Shown: one piece after another, positions 1 to 11,340 of the stretch
How the letters are laid out: each line of letters starts with the position of its first letter
Numbering within the stretch: the first letter of the stretch is position 1
NCBI GenBank assembly: GCA_030549495.1
Contig: JAUIRK010000089.1
Location: 186,001 to 250,000, forward strand
Reading direction: 5' to 3'
Length of the DNA: 64,000 nucleotides
Source: Nectonema munidae
Taxonomy: Eukaryota > Nematomorpha > Nectonematoida > Nectonematidae
Position numbers and translations under genes: made by a program
Notes under the pieces: generated by a model
Database searches by the model: none
The model's input: the letters and a program-made list of their open reading frames with translations, nothing else
What the model was told of the DNA's origin: nothing

Positions 1-840
1 TTGATGTGTAAAGGAGGTAAGAGCTTTTTTGACATATTCATTTTGACGGTGGAGTTTCCTTAACACTGTGTTGGCCTGGCTCCAATGAAGTTCTCTCACC
101 CCAGTCTTTTTTGTAATGTTCAGAAACTGCTCTACTGTCCTAGAAACAGAGAAAGCAGCAATACTTGGTGAAGCCGGCTTGCATTCCCATTAGAAAGCCT
201 ATGACTTTGAAATCGCCACATAAGCTTCATTGATGTTGTCAGTATCCAAATGCTTCAAGAAGGAGCTTCATATTGTCATAAGACTCCTTCAGTGAGTTGA
301 GTAAGCAACCGAGACACTTGGGTATATGTTGCCGTTATGAAGTAAAACAGCCTTTAGACTCTTTTTAGGGGAATCTATAAAGAATCTCCATTCTGATGGC
401 TCATGTTGAAAGCCCAAGCAGTTGTATAATTCTGGAACGTTGCAACAATAACATAAACGGTTTTTGCACCCAAAATAAGAAGATAGTTCGGCATTACGCT
501 TTCTGTACATTGTGATCCTCACCTCCTTTTCAACCAAATTATGTTGTTTGAGCCTTGAAACTAACAACTCAGCTTGTTCTTTCGTGAGATAGAGGTCGTG
601 CATGAGATCGTTTAGCTCACTCTGTGAAAAAACTGTTGGTTGATAGTCTACTTCATTGATAGAGGGTGAAGTGCTTATTCTGGAAGAATTTGATTCTACA
701 GAACTCCGTTCCTCCCCCGATAAGAATATGTCCTTGTTTTGGAGTGGTTCAGGTACTGGGTAATCATCACAATAATAAACAGGTCTGATAGCTGACGGAA
801 ATTCGGATACACAATTTTTGTTCTGGATGCATGTTTGAAA
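1..840 (-). pseudogene. Unclassified repeat-family ORF, copy 1 (partial, broken)
   Basis: A minus-strand coding remnant enters from the left edge of the window. Its longest open piece (603-289) has motifs such as LCYC, EWRFFIDSPKKSLKAVLLHNG and PSVSVAYS. The same reading continues upstream to about 780 with SAIRPVYYCDDYPVPEP, and downstream of 289 with a GFTKYCCFLC segment. All of these are shared with the fuller copy at 30340-31863, so the two are members of one family. From memory, similar uncharacterised proteins recur in arthropod and Hydra genomes, often in many copies, which suggests a mobile or multiplied gene; no enzymatic domain is recognised. The copy is broken and lacks its N-terminal part. 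A piggyBac fragment on the opposite strand starts about 55 bp away. Confidence 0.6.
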
Positions 841-895
841 CCTTTGATTTTAGTGAGGCAGAAACATCAACTATACATCATCAACATGGCTTGTC

Positions 896-1702
896 GGAAC
901 TCTCAAGACCATTGGAACGGCAAACTTGAAAGATGACTTTACAAAGGCAAAACTTTGGATGAAAAATTCTAAAGTAAAAGCTTCTGCCAGTCAGTCAAAT
1001 GTCTTCAAGAATTACTCTGGTTTTATGGGTGGTGTTGATAAACACGGTTGGCTAGTAAGTAAATATTCAACAGCAATAAGAAGTAAAATGGTATTGGCTA
1101 ATTTTTACTCGGATTTTGGATATGGCGGTGGTTAATGCTTTTATAATTCACAAGTTTGTTCACTCAGACACCGATGATCACGAGCGTGCAAAGATTTACT
1201 ATCATTCCGGAGAGACATTTGCAGGTTCTACTTGAGATTGAATAACAGTGCAGTCTGTAAAAAAAGATCAATCTTGGGACGTTCTTCTACTCCTTTGGAT
1301 GTACGCTTCTCTTCTTCAGGACACATTATTATGAAGAGAAGCGAACAACGAAGATGTCAGAACAAGCCATGCACTGCCGGGCCAAGGCCTTACTGTTCAA
1401 GGATCAAGTAGAGTGTTGGCTGTTTTTCTTCTTATCACACAAAAAAAGAGTTACTATAGTCTTATCTCTTATTATTTGTAATTTTTTTCTTTCGTATTGT
1501 CAAATAAATTATTTTTTCCTTATTATTAGTTTTTGATACCACATGCTACCACTGATCTCATAAGAGATCAATTTATTTTTCTCTTATTTGACAACATAAA
1601 AAAAAAATTCTTTTTGTAGAGTGTTTTGTGTATAGGACTATGCTCAAAAAGTAAAAGTTCGTAAATAAAATCTCAAGACTTGACATTTTGGGAGATAACG
1701 GG
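896..1702 (+). mobile_element. piggyBac transposase C-terminal remnant with a candidate right end
   Basis: The reading begins with a GTLKTIGTANLKDDF segment like the GT-R motif of DDE_Tnp_1_7 transposases. It then gives NYSGFMGGVDKHGWL, the conserved GGVD block before the last catalytic Asp. A frame change near 1120 follows, and the continuation reads DMAVVNAFIIHKF, typical for the family. A further frame (about 1285-1400) gives SEQRRC and CTAGPRPYC, remains of the C-terminal cysteine-rich domain. A GGG followed by TTAA at 1700-1706 fits a piggyBac right end and its TTAA target. The N-terminal half and left end are missing. It is a decayed fragment with no intact ORF. Confidence 0.75.
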
Positions 1703-2234
1703 TTAAGACTTTGTATCCGTGAGAGAAAATGAAGGTACCTAAAAAGGCCTAATCCAAAAACGTATATAATTATATTTTATTGATTTGAAGTTGAATCGAT
1801 TTTATTGAAAAAAGATTTGGGTTTTCAAAGAATTAGAAAGTGCAAAATTGAAAGTATTCATAAAATGAAAGAAAAAATAGTATCGGTTTTTTTTTAAATT
1901 TTGAAAACATAGGACTTGATTATACTCCCCAAAACTTTTGTTTTAAAAACATGATAATAAAAATATAATAGCGCCAATTTAAGTTGGTTTACAGTGAACT
2001 CGCATCAACCAACTCGCCACTCTGCAATACCAACTCAAACTGCCTAACTAATGAGCCAAGTAACTAACTAGCTTGCAAAAATACTTCAATTAGCAAAATA
2101 AGTTATTTGGACTTATATACAGTTGAGATCCCATGAATAAAAGTTGAAGGATATAATAGGAAAATAAGTGAACCTTTTATTCAAACCAGTTGAAAACTTT
2201 ATTAATTTTCGAACACTTTGGTTTGTTTCAGATA

Positions 2235-2321
2235 AATAAACAAATCGTTAAATGAACACGAGGAAAGATAAAAAAAAAAGAGATCTCATATTTCTCGTGT
2301 TCAGTTAACGATTTGTTTATT
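2235..2321. repeat. 28-bp inverted repeat (hairpin) with A-rich loop
   Basis: Arms at 2235-2262 and 2294-2321 are reverse complements with one mismatch, separated by a 31-base A-rich loop. The arms contain AAACAAATCGTTAA and GAACACGAG. No ORF overlaps. It could be a very short MITE or a transcript-forming hairpin. An (AG)n tract follows at about 2378-2392. The rest of 1703-2740 shows no recognisable gene. Confidence 0.7.
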
Positions 2322-2740
2322 AAATGTTCAACATTTCATATTTCAGGGATCATAAATTGATGGAATATGTTCAGGCGAGAGAGAGAGAGAGAGTTCTCAT
2401 TTTTCAAAGATTAGCTCCTATTTTTTCGTATATAAATACAGTGCACAGTACGAAATCGCATTATAAATCATAATTGATAAACCTTGCTCCATTCTGAATA
2501 AATTACGGCTAAATACTCTTTGAAAAATAAAGATATTAGGATGTACAAAGAGAAGTTGGTGTGATTATAAAGATGTCATTATCTTTTGTCACCCATTCAC
2601 GATAGAGTTTTGTTCACGTTGTCTTGTAGAATATAATATATCTGCTTTCTAGAATTGCTTATGTAAATATGGTAAACATGGTGTATGTAGTGATGTCGGT
2701 TGTGGGCTTCAAACACAATGTGTCTGTGTCTTCACATATC

Positions 2741-3080
2741 TCATCTTTGATATTTAATTAATTTTGGGATTATAGGATGAAGTGTGGGCGCTAGGCATGG
2801 ACGGACTTGCCATGATACTCTGCCCGCCCTTTCACAATGTCGCGATTGTTGTTGGGTTGGAGGCGAAAGCAAATAAACGTGAAACGCGCCGGCAGGCTTC
2901 GGTCTCGACACTCTCCCTTTTAAGGCACTTGAGCGTTGGACGCAAGCAGAGAGGGCTCTCTGTCTTTCTTCTCTGTGTGGCAATTACGTCTCTTCTTTGC
3001 AGTTCTGCGCAGGAGCAATTACACGCAAATGTGAATGTTCAAAAGGAATCCACTGGCCACAGACACTTCTGCAAATGAAG
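2741..3080. other. GC-rich island in AT-rich intergenic DNA
   Basis: About 340 bases are clearly richer in G+C than the flanks and stay open in frames on both strands (80 and 98 codons). Neither translation resembles a known protein. Such islands may be cis-regulatory elements or non-coding exons. It lies about 11.5 kb upstream of the forkhead gene start and resembles in composition the island inside that gene's intron at 20.7-21.3 kb. The function is inferred only. Confidence 0.3.
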
Positions 3081-6000
3081 ATGTCTCATTTTAACAAGAG
3101 GCCTGCCATTTCCACCAATCCTTTTATTGTACCATGCTAAAATTGCAATTATATCCAATGATATATGTATATTATATATTTTTTCCTCTGACACGAAATG
3201 TGTTTTGCCTCGCATTAGCTACAAAAAATATTTGATTCCAAAATCTTGTAACAATCATATTTTCAAGAGAAAGCAGTGTTATAGCTATCGGGATACTAAT
3301 ACAAATAAAGAATGTTGTTCCTCGAATCGAATGCCTTGATAAGTATAAATTGCCTAGAGAAAAAAAGTCAACATTTTTTTCATGGAAATAATAATCTCCT
3401 ATATTTATTATACATGGCAAGTTGAGGTCTCTGGAGTGAGTATCATCATTTTGTCCTCATTTAGCCTAAACATTGTGTCTCCCTAATCGAATTTGGGGTA
3501 ATGAGAAATTTCGGGGCGTAACATTCTTTCGAAAAGAAAGTAAAAAATAGAGAACACGTTAGAATTTTTCAACAATCTATTTCCTTCAATGATTTTGAGC
3601 AAATTTCTTACAAAAACAACTATTAAGCTTTACTATTTGTTTAAATGATAAGCTCTTCTGGTATTTGATCTATACTGGATTGCAAGTTATTTATAAGTTA
3701 TATTCATTCTTATATAAATTTGTAAGATTTTTTTGTATGCGTTTATAAAAAGAAAATATATTTTCGTTGAGTAGTAAGATAAGTATTCGAAGTTATTTCA
3801 ACTTGCAATTGATTTATGTATGCTTTGATTAGTTGATTTTTGCATAATTATATTTTAAAAATGAATTGGATTGATAAAAAATATAAAGTATTTAGATTTT
3901 CTTCGCAAGTTTATAAATATGTTTCATTTTGAAATATGTCATTGTAAACCCAGCTTCATTTTGTTAGATTAATATTTCCCATTTTCCTTCAATATTTTTG
4001 GTTAACATATTTTTAGTTCATCAAAAACAAGATTAAGTAATTTCACATATTCTAGAAATAAATTATTATTTTTAACCTCCTTTTCCAAACCGAAAAGATG
4101 TAGAAGAGAATGAGATAAGAAATCGAGAAACGAAAAGTAAAAATTAGAAAAAATTTAAAATTTTTTAAAAGATCATTTTTAATGTCATAATAATAATAAT
4201 AATAATTAAACACTCATGATTTTACTCAAAAAATCGATTTTTACTCAATTAGAAATCGGGAGTAATTTTTCTTGTTGAAAAATATTTAGAATAAAGATCC
4301 TTAATCACATTAGTTTAATTCTAATTTTTTTTTCTTCTCCAAAAGAACCAAATATTATATAGCGTATAAATTTGAAAAATTGAAATAAAAGCTAAATTTC
4401 TGTAGAAATATTATATATCTTTTTTGAATATTAGTTTTGAAAAGGAATAGTTGGCTTTTTATTTTTAAAATTTTAATTGAATTTTTCTCATGATTTAGAA
4501 AATGTTATAAACATAAATATTTGGAACCCGGAATCATTAAACAAAATAGAAAAGGACATTTAAATTTTCCAATTGTGTTATATAAACATCTGGAAAAGAA
4601 TTTTAGAGTCACAGAATCTCTAACAAAAAAAGAAATAGATGATAATAATATATGTTAAGATAGACAAAATATATGCACTTTTTTAATAATAAGAAGGACA
4701 GGTCATGAAAAAATTAACAAAGCTTAAAATAAAAAAAACATTGTTTTCTTATGAGAGGCGCAAATTTATATTCTAACAAGGTGCTTACTCGAACACTAAT
4801 TTCTCATATAAGAAATAAAATAGTTTATTTATTCATCAGGTAAGTTTTGTTTATTTAGTTTTCACCCTAACTACTTAGTTTTCAAATATTGTTTTATTTT
4901 AAATTTCATCCATCTAACAGAGGCTTATCTAAGTGTTTCCGCCACGCCAAGAAACGGCCCCATCCACACACCTCTTGATCCAAAAAATACAGAATAAGCA
5001 AATAAATTAAATTTCTTCTTAATAATTCGCGATTTAATAAAAAAAAATCAACATTTCAAATTCGCATAAATGGCTATCTCATTAGATCCCACTTATTTGT
5101 ATACTGTTCAAGATGCTTCTTTTGATGTCAGAAAGGCAGATGTGATTTTGAAATTCAATATAATCCTACCGTGACCCTTTAACACGAGGTTTTTTGAAAA
5201 CAAATCGTCTTCTTATCTGTTTCATTGAAATATTATAGCAGACAATTTTTCATTAAATTTACAAATTTGAATTTTAACTTTCCTTTTTTTGAATCATCAA
5301 ATATCTTAGATTTCTAACGTAATTAGATTTTATCTCACGTTAAAATGTTTACCTGCCTCTTCCCCCTTCGAACCTTAGTCCTAAGAGATAGGAAAAAAGT
5401 GGCCAAATAATGTCCCAATGCAGCTTGAAAGATCTCCTTCATTATTTATTATGCCTGATTTAGTTTTCATTTATTGCTCAGAGCCAAACTGCTATATCCA
5501 ACTACAGAAAGTAAATAAATTTGTTCAAACTTAGGTTGATTGCTTTTTGCCAATTTTTTCAATCAAATATTAAATGCATCCTGGATATAATGATGTATAT
5601 ATTATTTTGAGAAAACAAAGAAACCTCTTGGAAAGAAGGGAGTGATATACGGTTAAAATGAGAAAATCAAAAGGCAGAATTTTCCTCTATGAGCATGCTG
5701 ACCCCTCTGAATAAGGATTCCTTAAATAAAATATAACACATTTTAATTTTTTGAACATTAATTACTTCAAAAGGTTCGATAAAGCAAAATAGTTTGGCGA
5801 AGCCTGTCCAAGGCTAAACGGGTATATCTTTCAGAGAAGCAGCATGTAAGTTGATACGGGTAAGCTGATAATTGTTTCTCAGACGGATTGTCTCCAGCTT
5901 CGTTTATGCTCTCAAGCTCGTCTCTGTATAAATATGTATTGTCATTGTCAACATCATATACATATGTACACATCGCGCTATCTAATGCACACAAACACAC

Positions 6001-8149
6001 AATATACGAACGTACCTTGTCTAAGCGCATGCAAATTGATAGGTACATCGACTTTATGTATAAATAAAAAGTTAATAAAAGGGATGGGGTTTAGTATACT
6101 TTAAGGCTTAAATCGCATTGTATAATTCAGAGTCATATCGCATACATACTCTATTTATATGCCTCGACAAAGACGAGCTATCCTGCTGCACAATCATATC
6201 AAACTAAGTCATCCTTATGCCCACTTTTTAAGGTGGTGTTTTAAGGTGACTGCAAAAGCATAAAAGGGTTTCCAAAGGCACATGTGGTGAAATCGGCAAA
6301 ACAATGAAAGAAGGTGGTTGGGCTTGGCAATTTTAAGTTTTTAGAAGTATACTGAAACTGAACTAATTGAACACTCTGTGATTAGTAAATATAGCTACTT
6401 TTTAGTAGAATAACAACATACGTTTTTGGCAAACTCTCTGAATATTCATTTAATTTAAGATATGTATAGATTTTTGAAAAAATATGAAAAATGAATCTGG
6501 ATAAAACTTTTAAAAAGTTCCTCTGTTTTTGAAAAAAATATTATTTCTATATTTAAAATTTTTCCCATTTTTGACTAATTCATAAAAATTATCTTTAAAT
6601 ATAAATAAATACTTAGAAGAAATCGCGTATAGCGTTTGATATCATTTTATGGGTGAAATCTCTTGGTAAGTTTAAGCTATGAAAATAATAAGATAAATTT
6701 TTGAATTCTCATGCCCTTGATATATGAAAATAAATGTATGAAAATTAATTTTTAATTTTGATTTATATTTAATCTTTTCATATATCCACAACCAAATATT
6801 TTTTGGTCTTATACCTAATTCTAATGAAAAATTTTGTAATATTATTTTTAATTTTAAATCCGAAATTGACATTTTAAATAGCTCTAACCTTAACATAATA
6901 TGTTTCTTAGTCTCACTTATATTTATCTTAATTTATTGGCTAAATTTGCCGTAAAAAAGCTCGCATCGGGCTTCTTAAAAATACTTAAAAATTTTGAATT
7001 TTCTTACCAAAATAATGTGAAATAAAATGTCTCAAAAGTGGAAAGCAATGAAGAAAACATCAATGATATGAAAGAACTTCAAAAAATAGGAAGAGTATGG
7101 TATATGAACCCGACGATCTAAGACTACAAGAGCAAAATGTCTTTAAATTGTTTATCGAAATAATAGCTACCTTAAATTTAAAACTAATAAACTTAGATCA
7201 GTGGCAGATTCAGACAGGGGAGGATCAGAGAGAGAGAGAGAGATCGCTCCCCTTCCTACACTTACATTGCCAATTTAAAATTTTATTGAACAATTGCCCA
7301 AAACGAAGAATCATCTAAAAAGTTCATTCATGACTATTTATTTTGAAAATTTTGTTTAAGTCGAGAAATCGATGATAATAATAATAATAATCAGTCATTT
7401 TTATTAATTTATTTATAAATCTGCTCCTGTTAAAAAATTTACAATGCCACCATTTCATATGTTATCTTTTTCAGTTTGCTCTCTTTATTAAATCATTTTA
7501 TTTGTGGAATTTCATCTGTCATTAGTCAACTAATTAGCGTCCGCTAATGAGGCAAATAGGTCAACTGACCCCCCCCCCCTCCTAGAAAAGTGATATTAAT
7601 TTTTAATATTGTTTGTCATTTGAAAGGTGAAGAATAACTTTAAAAATCGTATCATTACTATTCCATGAATTATATGATTGTTCTATGTGTTTTTTGCTTG
7701 TGGTTCATGTATGTATGTGATTACTCGTGTGAAATGCAATGCCTACATATGTGTTTTCAAGCACATTTCAACTGATAGAGTTCTAAATTATTCTTATGTA
7801 CTGTCTACACATTTTGCACACGTTTTTATCTTTAATCATCAATTACTGAAGTTTACTAGATATCAAAACATATTTGCTAAAAAAAAATTTTATTCAAAAA
7901 GATAAAGAACAATTTATAAAAAAAGGTGATTGCTAAATTTGGACGAAAACCAAGGCGGATGCAATTCTAATTTTAAAATTAAGAAAAATAAAATTTTTGT
8001 CCAATATTATAAATTATTTAGCTTTGAAATCATAAACATTTCGAAAAGAGGAAAAACGATTTTTGAAATAAAACTTTTATCGAAAAGTTTGAAAATTTTT
8101 GACACTTCCTAGAAAACCTTGAGTAAAATATATTTGTATTAAAGAATAA
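3081..8149. other. Intergenic, no gene recognised
   Basis: This is AT-rich sequence with only short, low-complexity ORFs (60-93 codons) that resemble no family I know. It has a short (AG)n tract at about 7227-7246, a C-run at about 7568-7580 and ATA/ATT runs at about 4190-4206 and 7373-7390. No element ends, exons or RNA genes could be supported. Confidence 0.5.
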
Positions 8150-8560
8150 ATATTTTTTGATTTGTACATTTTTCGATTCTTTGATTATTCGACAAATATA
8201 ATATTTAAAATCGTGCAAATTGCAAAGTATAGGTAATAACTTTTGTAACATCGTATGAGGTAGCAAAATATGAACAGAAAGTTTGATATTTTTAGATTTT
8301 TTAAAGAATATTTTTCGATTCTTTGATTACAGAATTTTATTTTCATTATTTGACAAATATAATATTTAAAATCGTGCAAATTGCAAAGTATAGGTAATAA
8401 CTTTAGTAATATCGTATGAGGTAGCAAAATATGAACAGAAATTTTGATATTTTTTGATTTTTTAAAGAATATTTTTCGATTCTTTGATTACAGAATTTTA
8501 TTTTGATTATTTGATAAAATATATTAATTAATATCGTGAAAAAATTAATAACTTATCTAA
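8150..8560. repeat. Tandem repeat, three diverged units of about 140-160 bp
   Basis: The block starting CGATTCTTTGATTA recurs at 8174, 8316 and 8477. Units 1 and 2 share long stretches such as ATATTTAAAATCGTGCAAAT and GGTAATAACTTT. Unit 2 has about 15 extra bases after the first block, which explains the unequal spacing. The third unit decays into the next minisatellite. Overlapping minus-strand ORFs here repeat the same peptide and are a by-product of the repeat. Confidence 0.85.
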
Positions 8561-8617
8561 CATCCTCTCCCCGAATGAAGTATATCAAATCTTACATCTA
8601 GCAAAATATGAACTGAT

Positions 8618-8745
8618 AGGTTGGAGATGAATTATCGCGGTATACAGGTTGGAGATGAACCATCGTAGTATATAGTTTGGAGATGAATCATCGTAGAATA
8701 CAGGTTGGAGAAGAATCATCGTAATATACGGGTTGGAGATAACAC
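8618..8745. repeat. 28-bp minisatellite, four and a half units
   Basis: Units start at 8618, 8646, 8674 and 8702, with a partial one at 8730. Each begins with a form of AGGTTGGAGATGAA followed by YATCGYRGTATAC. Units differ at one to five positions. The array directly follows the longer tandem repeat and is followed by a short (AT)n run near 8789-8804. Confidence 0.9.
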
Positions 8746-9076
8746 GCAAGTTGTCTACCCGCATTCAACCGTACAGGTTATGAGAATATATATATATATA
8801 TATATTAGTAAGTTTAGAATTAAAATGTTAACAGTTGGGTAGTTTTCTTTAATTTTAAAATCTTACACTTTTTTATTAACTAAAACATTATTTCAATTTC
8901 CTCGTTAATATAGACAGTCACAAAATAAATATGGCAAAAGTTTAAACATCAATTTTCTAATGACTTTGATATTTGAAGAGAGACGACTGTAGTTAAAACA
9001 ATATCTAGGTTTTTTAAAATTGGTCAAATTAAAATGACAGATTAGCTTAAGATCATTTATTAAATATATATATTAA

Positions 9077-9205
9077 CCCATTTAAGGCCAAGCAAAGCAG
9101 ACGATATCTAAAAAACGCAGACGATTTATATTCAAAGTCATTGAAAAAAGCAGACGAAGATGAAATTACTTATGTTCCAAAATAGGAACATTGGCCGTAA
9201 ATGGG
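9077..9205. mobile_element. piggyBac-type MITE with TTAA target duplication
   Basis: The ends are CCCATTTAAGGCCA and TGGCCGTAAATGGG, inverted repeats with one mismatch. TTAA lies directly outside both (9073-9076 and 9206-9209). CCC/GGG tips and a TTAA duplication are the hallmarks of the piggyBac superfamily. The 129-bp interior has no coding capacity but repeats GCAGACGA three times. It must have been moved by a transposase supplied elsewhere. Confidence 0.85.
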
Positions 9206-9226
9206 TTAAGCCTAACGTAACATTAG

Positions 9227-9261
9227 AGGGTGTTTTCATCGAGATAACACAATTGCACCGC
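9227..9261. repeat. Dispersed 35-bp sequence, copy A
   Basis: Matches 47919-47953 at 30 of 35 positions, sharing AGGGTGTTTTCA and ACAATTGC. Both copies begin 12-22 bases after a MITE end. It may be the tip of a further element that I cannot delimit. Confidence 0.6.
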
Positions 9262-9662
9262 AGCAAATATGGTTTGTTCTCTATCGAACCCAAAAATCTA
9301 TTTTTTTTGCTTCAGTTACGTCCCCCTCTAGCTCACTTCTCCCTAACTATGTTTCTTTTCCAGCAACAGAGGCACAAAATTTAAGCTCTTTAATTTTTTG
9401 ATAAAAATCTTCCTTAATTGAGATTTAATAAAGATAATATAAATATGATTTGTATTTGAATGTGTGTAATAATAACTAATAATGATTTATAAATGGTGAC
9501 CCAGATTTCTAAATGCGGTTATAAAATGGTGTTTTTGAAAAATTAGAAGTCTTCTCCAAAAACAAAGTAAAAAGAAGAAAAAGTTTCTTTATATTTGTTC
9601 TCAAAAATTCCTTTTACCCCACGACAAGCCTTACACAACTTATCTTTTCTCTCTTTAGCTTT

Positions 9663-10110
9663 ATGTTAAACGTTTTACACTTAAAAACTATAGAGAGATT
9701 TAACTTTGTTTTTTCAGATATTCAGTTAGAATCTTTTGATGTAAATAGTTTTTTACTGATGTACCCTTGGAAAAAGGAATTTATATTTAAATATTCAAAT
9801 CGTGTAAAGAAATTATATTTTTTCCCGAAAGAAAATACATTTTTAAAACCAATTTTTTTCTCACAAAGAATGATTGATGATTGGAATTCACTTCTTGATT
9901 TTGTTGTTCAATCTCCTTCTTTGAATACTTTCAAGCATAGATTAGATGAATTTGGAAAAGACAAAGTGTTTGAACATCTTTGATACCTGCATAACCGATA
10001 TCCTCTTTATATAATTTTAAAATTTTTAATTATGCATTTGATACTGATGTGATAATTTATAGGCTTAGCTTAGTATTTCACTAATAAATTTATGTTATGT
10101 TATGTTATAC
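9663..10110 (+). mobile_element. LINE 3' end (C-terminal tail of reverse transcriptase ORF) with TTATG-repeat tail
   Basis: A 106-codon ORF (9663-9983) ends in FFSQRMIDDWNSLLDFVVQ followed by a FKHRLDEF segment. This is the C-terminal signature of CR1/L2/Jockey-like LINE polyproteins, usually FFSQRVVNDWNSLP...FKNRLD. After the stop, about 100 bases of 3' UTR end in three to four TTATG units (10092-10110), a typical LINE tail. Everything upstream of the last ~100 residues is absent, as expected for a 5'-truncated insertion. Confidence 0.7.
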
Positions 10111-10611
10111 TTTCCTAAAAATGAAAGTAAAAAAGCTTTGATTAGAAAGAATTAGTCCATGTCTTTGTTTTCTTTATGTAATATGTGTTAGTGCTTTTTT
10201 CTATAATAACGATTAAAGAGTTCTACGCAGATATCATTATTATTCATTCTTTAAGTAAGAGGCGGTTTGTCTTCCACTGCTTTGTAATCAGGCATAAATT
10301 TCTACATTCATCATTCTAAATTCCCATATTTTCTAAAGCACAATCATTGAAAGAATTTAGATTATCATAGAATACTTTTTGAAAAAAACACAATTGAAAA
10401 TTATTAAAAATACAAGATAACAGAACATTTCATCTTAGAATTAGAACAGAATTTCACGCGTCTCTGTCTATTTCAAATCTAGTTTTATCAAAGCACATGT
10501 TTTGATAGCATCACCATTTTCATTTCTCAAAAATCAAATTATATTGCATTTGCCATGTGGGTTCTTTTTTTTTAATTTGGCTAATTGTATAAAATATATC
10601 ATGGGTGGACG

Positions 10612-10846
10612 CAGTCCTGGATTAATATTAGCAGATGTAGCTACATCCCCGCGCTTAGTTGAAAAAAATTTTTTTTTTGACTTTTTGTAATATCTTTTAG
10701 TTTTCTTCAATTCTTCTTTTATATTTCCTCCTTAAAATAAATTTTAGCTCTTGAATTTTGTGGTTTTTATCCTTTTTGTCCTGACTCCTGACTATCATTT
10801 GTAAATTTAATCGATCTGCAACAGGCCCTTGGTAGATCCGGCACTG
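10612..10846. mobile_element. Non-autonomous hAT element with 8-bp target duplication
   Basis: The left end CAGTCCTGGATT and the reverse complement of the right end, CAGTGCCGGATC, match at 9 of 12 positions. The element is flanked on both sides by GGTGGACG (10604-10611 and 10847-10854), an exact 8-bp duplication as made by hAT transposases. The 235-bp interior has no transposase. Confidence 0.85.
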
Positions 10847-11229
10847 GGTGGACGGACACACATAAAGTCAATTAGGGTTATATTCCATATTTTATATTTT
10901 GTAAAAAGCTACAGCAGATTCAATTTGCAAAAAAAAATTAAAATTTAGGATGAAATTTAAAATAAAACCTAACTATTTTTAACTTCATTTTGCTAATTTC
11001 TTAGCTCTAACCTTTTTAAATTAATAAACCTGGAATTTTCAACTATTTAAGATAGTAAGCTCAACAATGCATAAGTATGCAAATGTAATAGTTTAATTTT
11101 ACTATGATGAAAGTAATTATAATAAAACAAGTTATAATATATTTTCAAAGGTTGACATCTACCAGCGGCTAACTTGGCCTTTGATATTGACCTTCAAAAG
11201 CAATATTTTATTATGATACATATTATCTC

Positions 11230-11337
11230 CTTTTGTAAATGTTCACAATTTACCATATTTTTGCATTAAGCAATTTGCTCTATATATTTTTTTTCTTGTT
11301 ACTTTTGAAAAATAAACTAACTAACTAACTAACTATA
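11230..11337 (+). repeat. LINE-like 3' tail ending in ACTA repeats
   Basis: About 80 bases ending CTTTTGAAAAATAA run directly into ACTAACTAACTAACTAACTA at 11316-11335. This layout (short 3' UTR plus microsatellite) resembles the tail of a truncated LINE. No coding sequence is recognisable upstream, so assignment is tentative. Confidence 0.35.
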
Positions 11338-11340
11338 AAT

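Noticed and set aside
2782-3078. 98-codon ORF as a secreted or membrane protein
   Set aside because: Overlaps an antisense ORF in a GC-rich island; no signal peptide or domain with convincing order.
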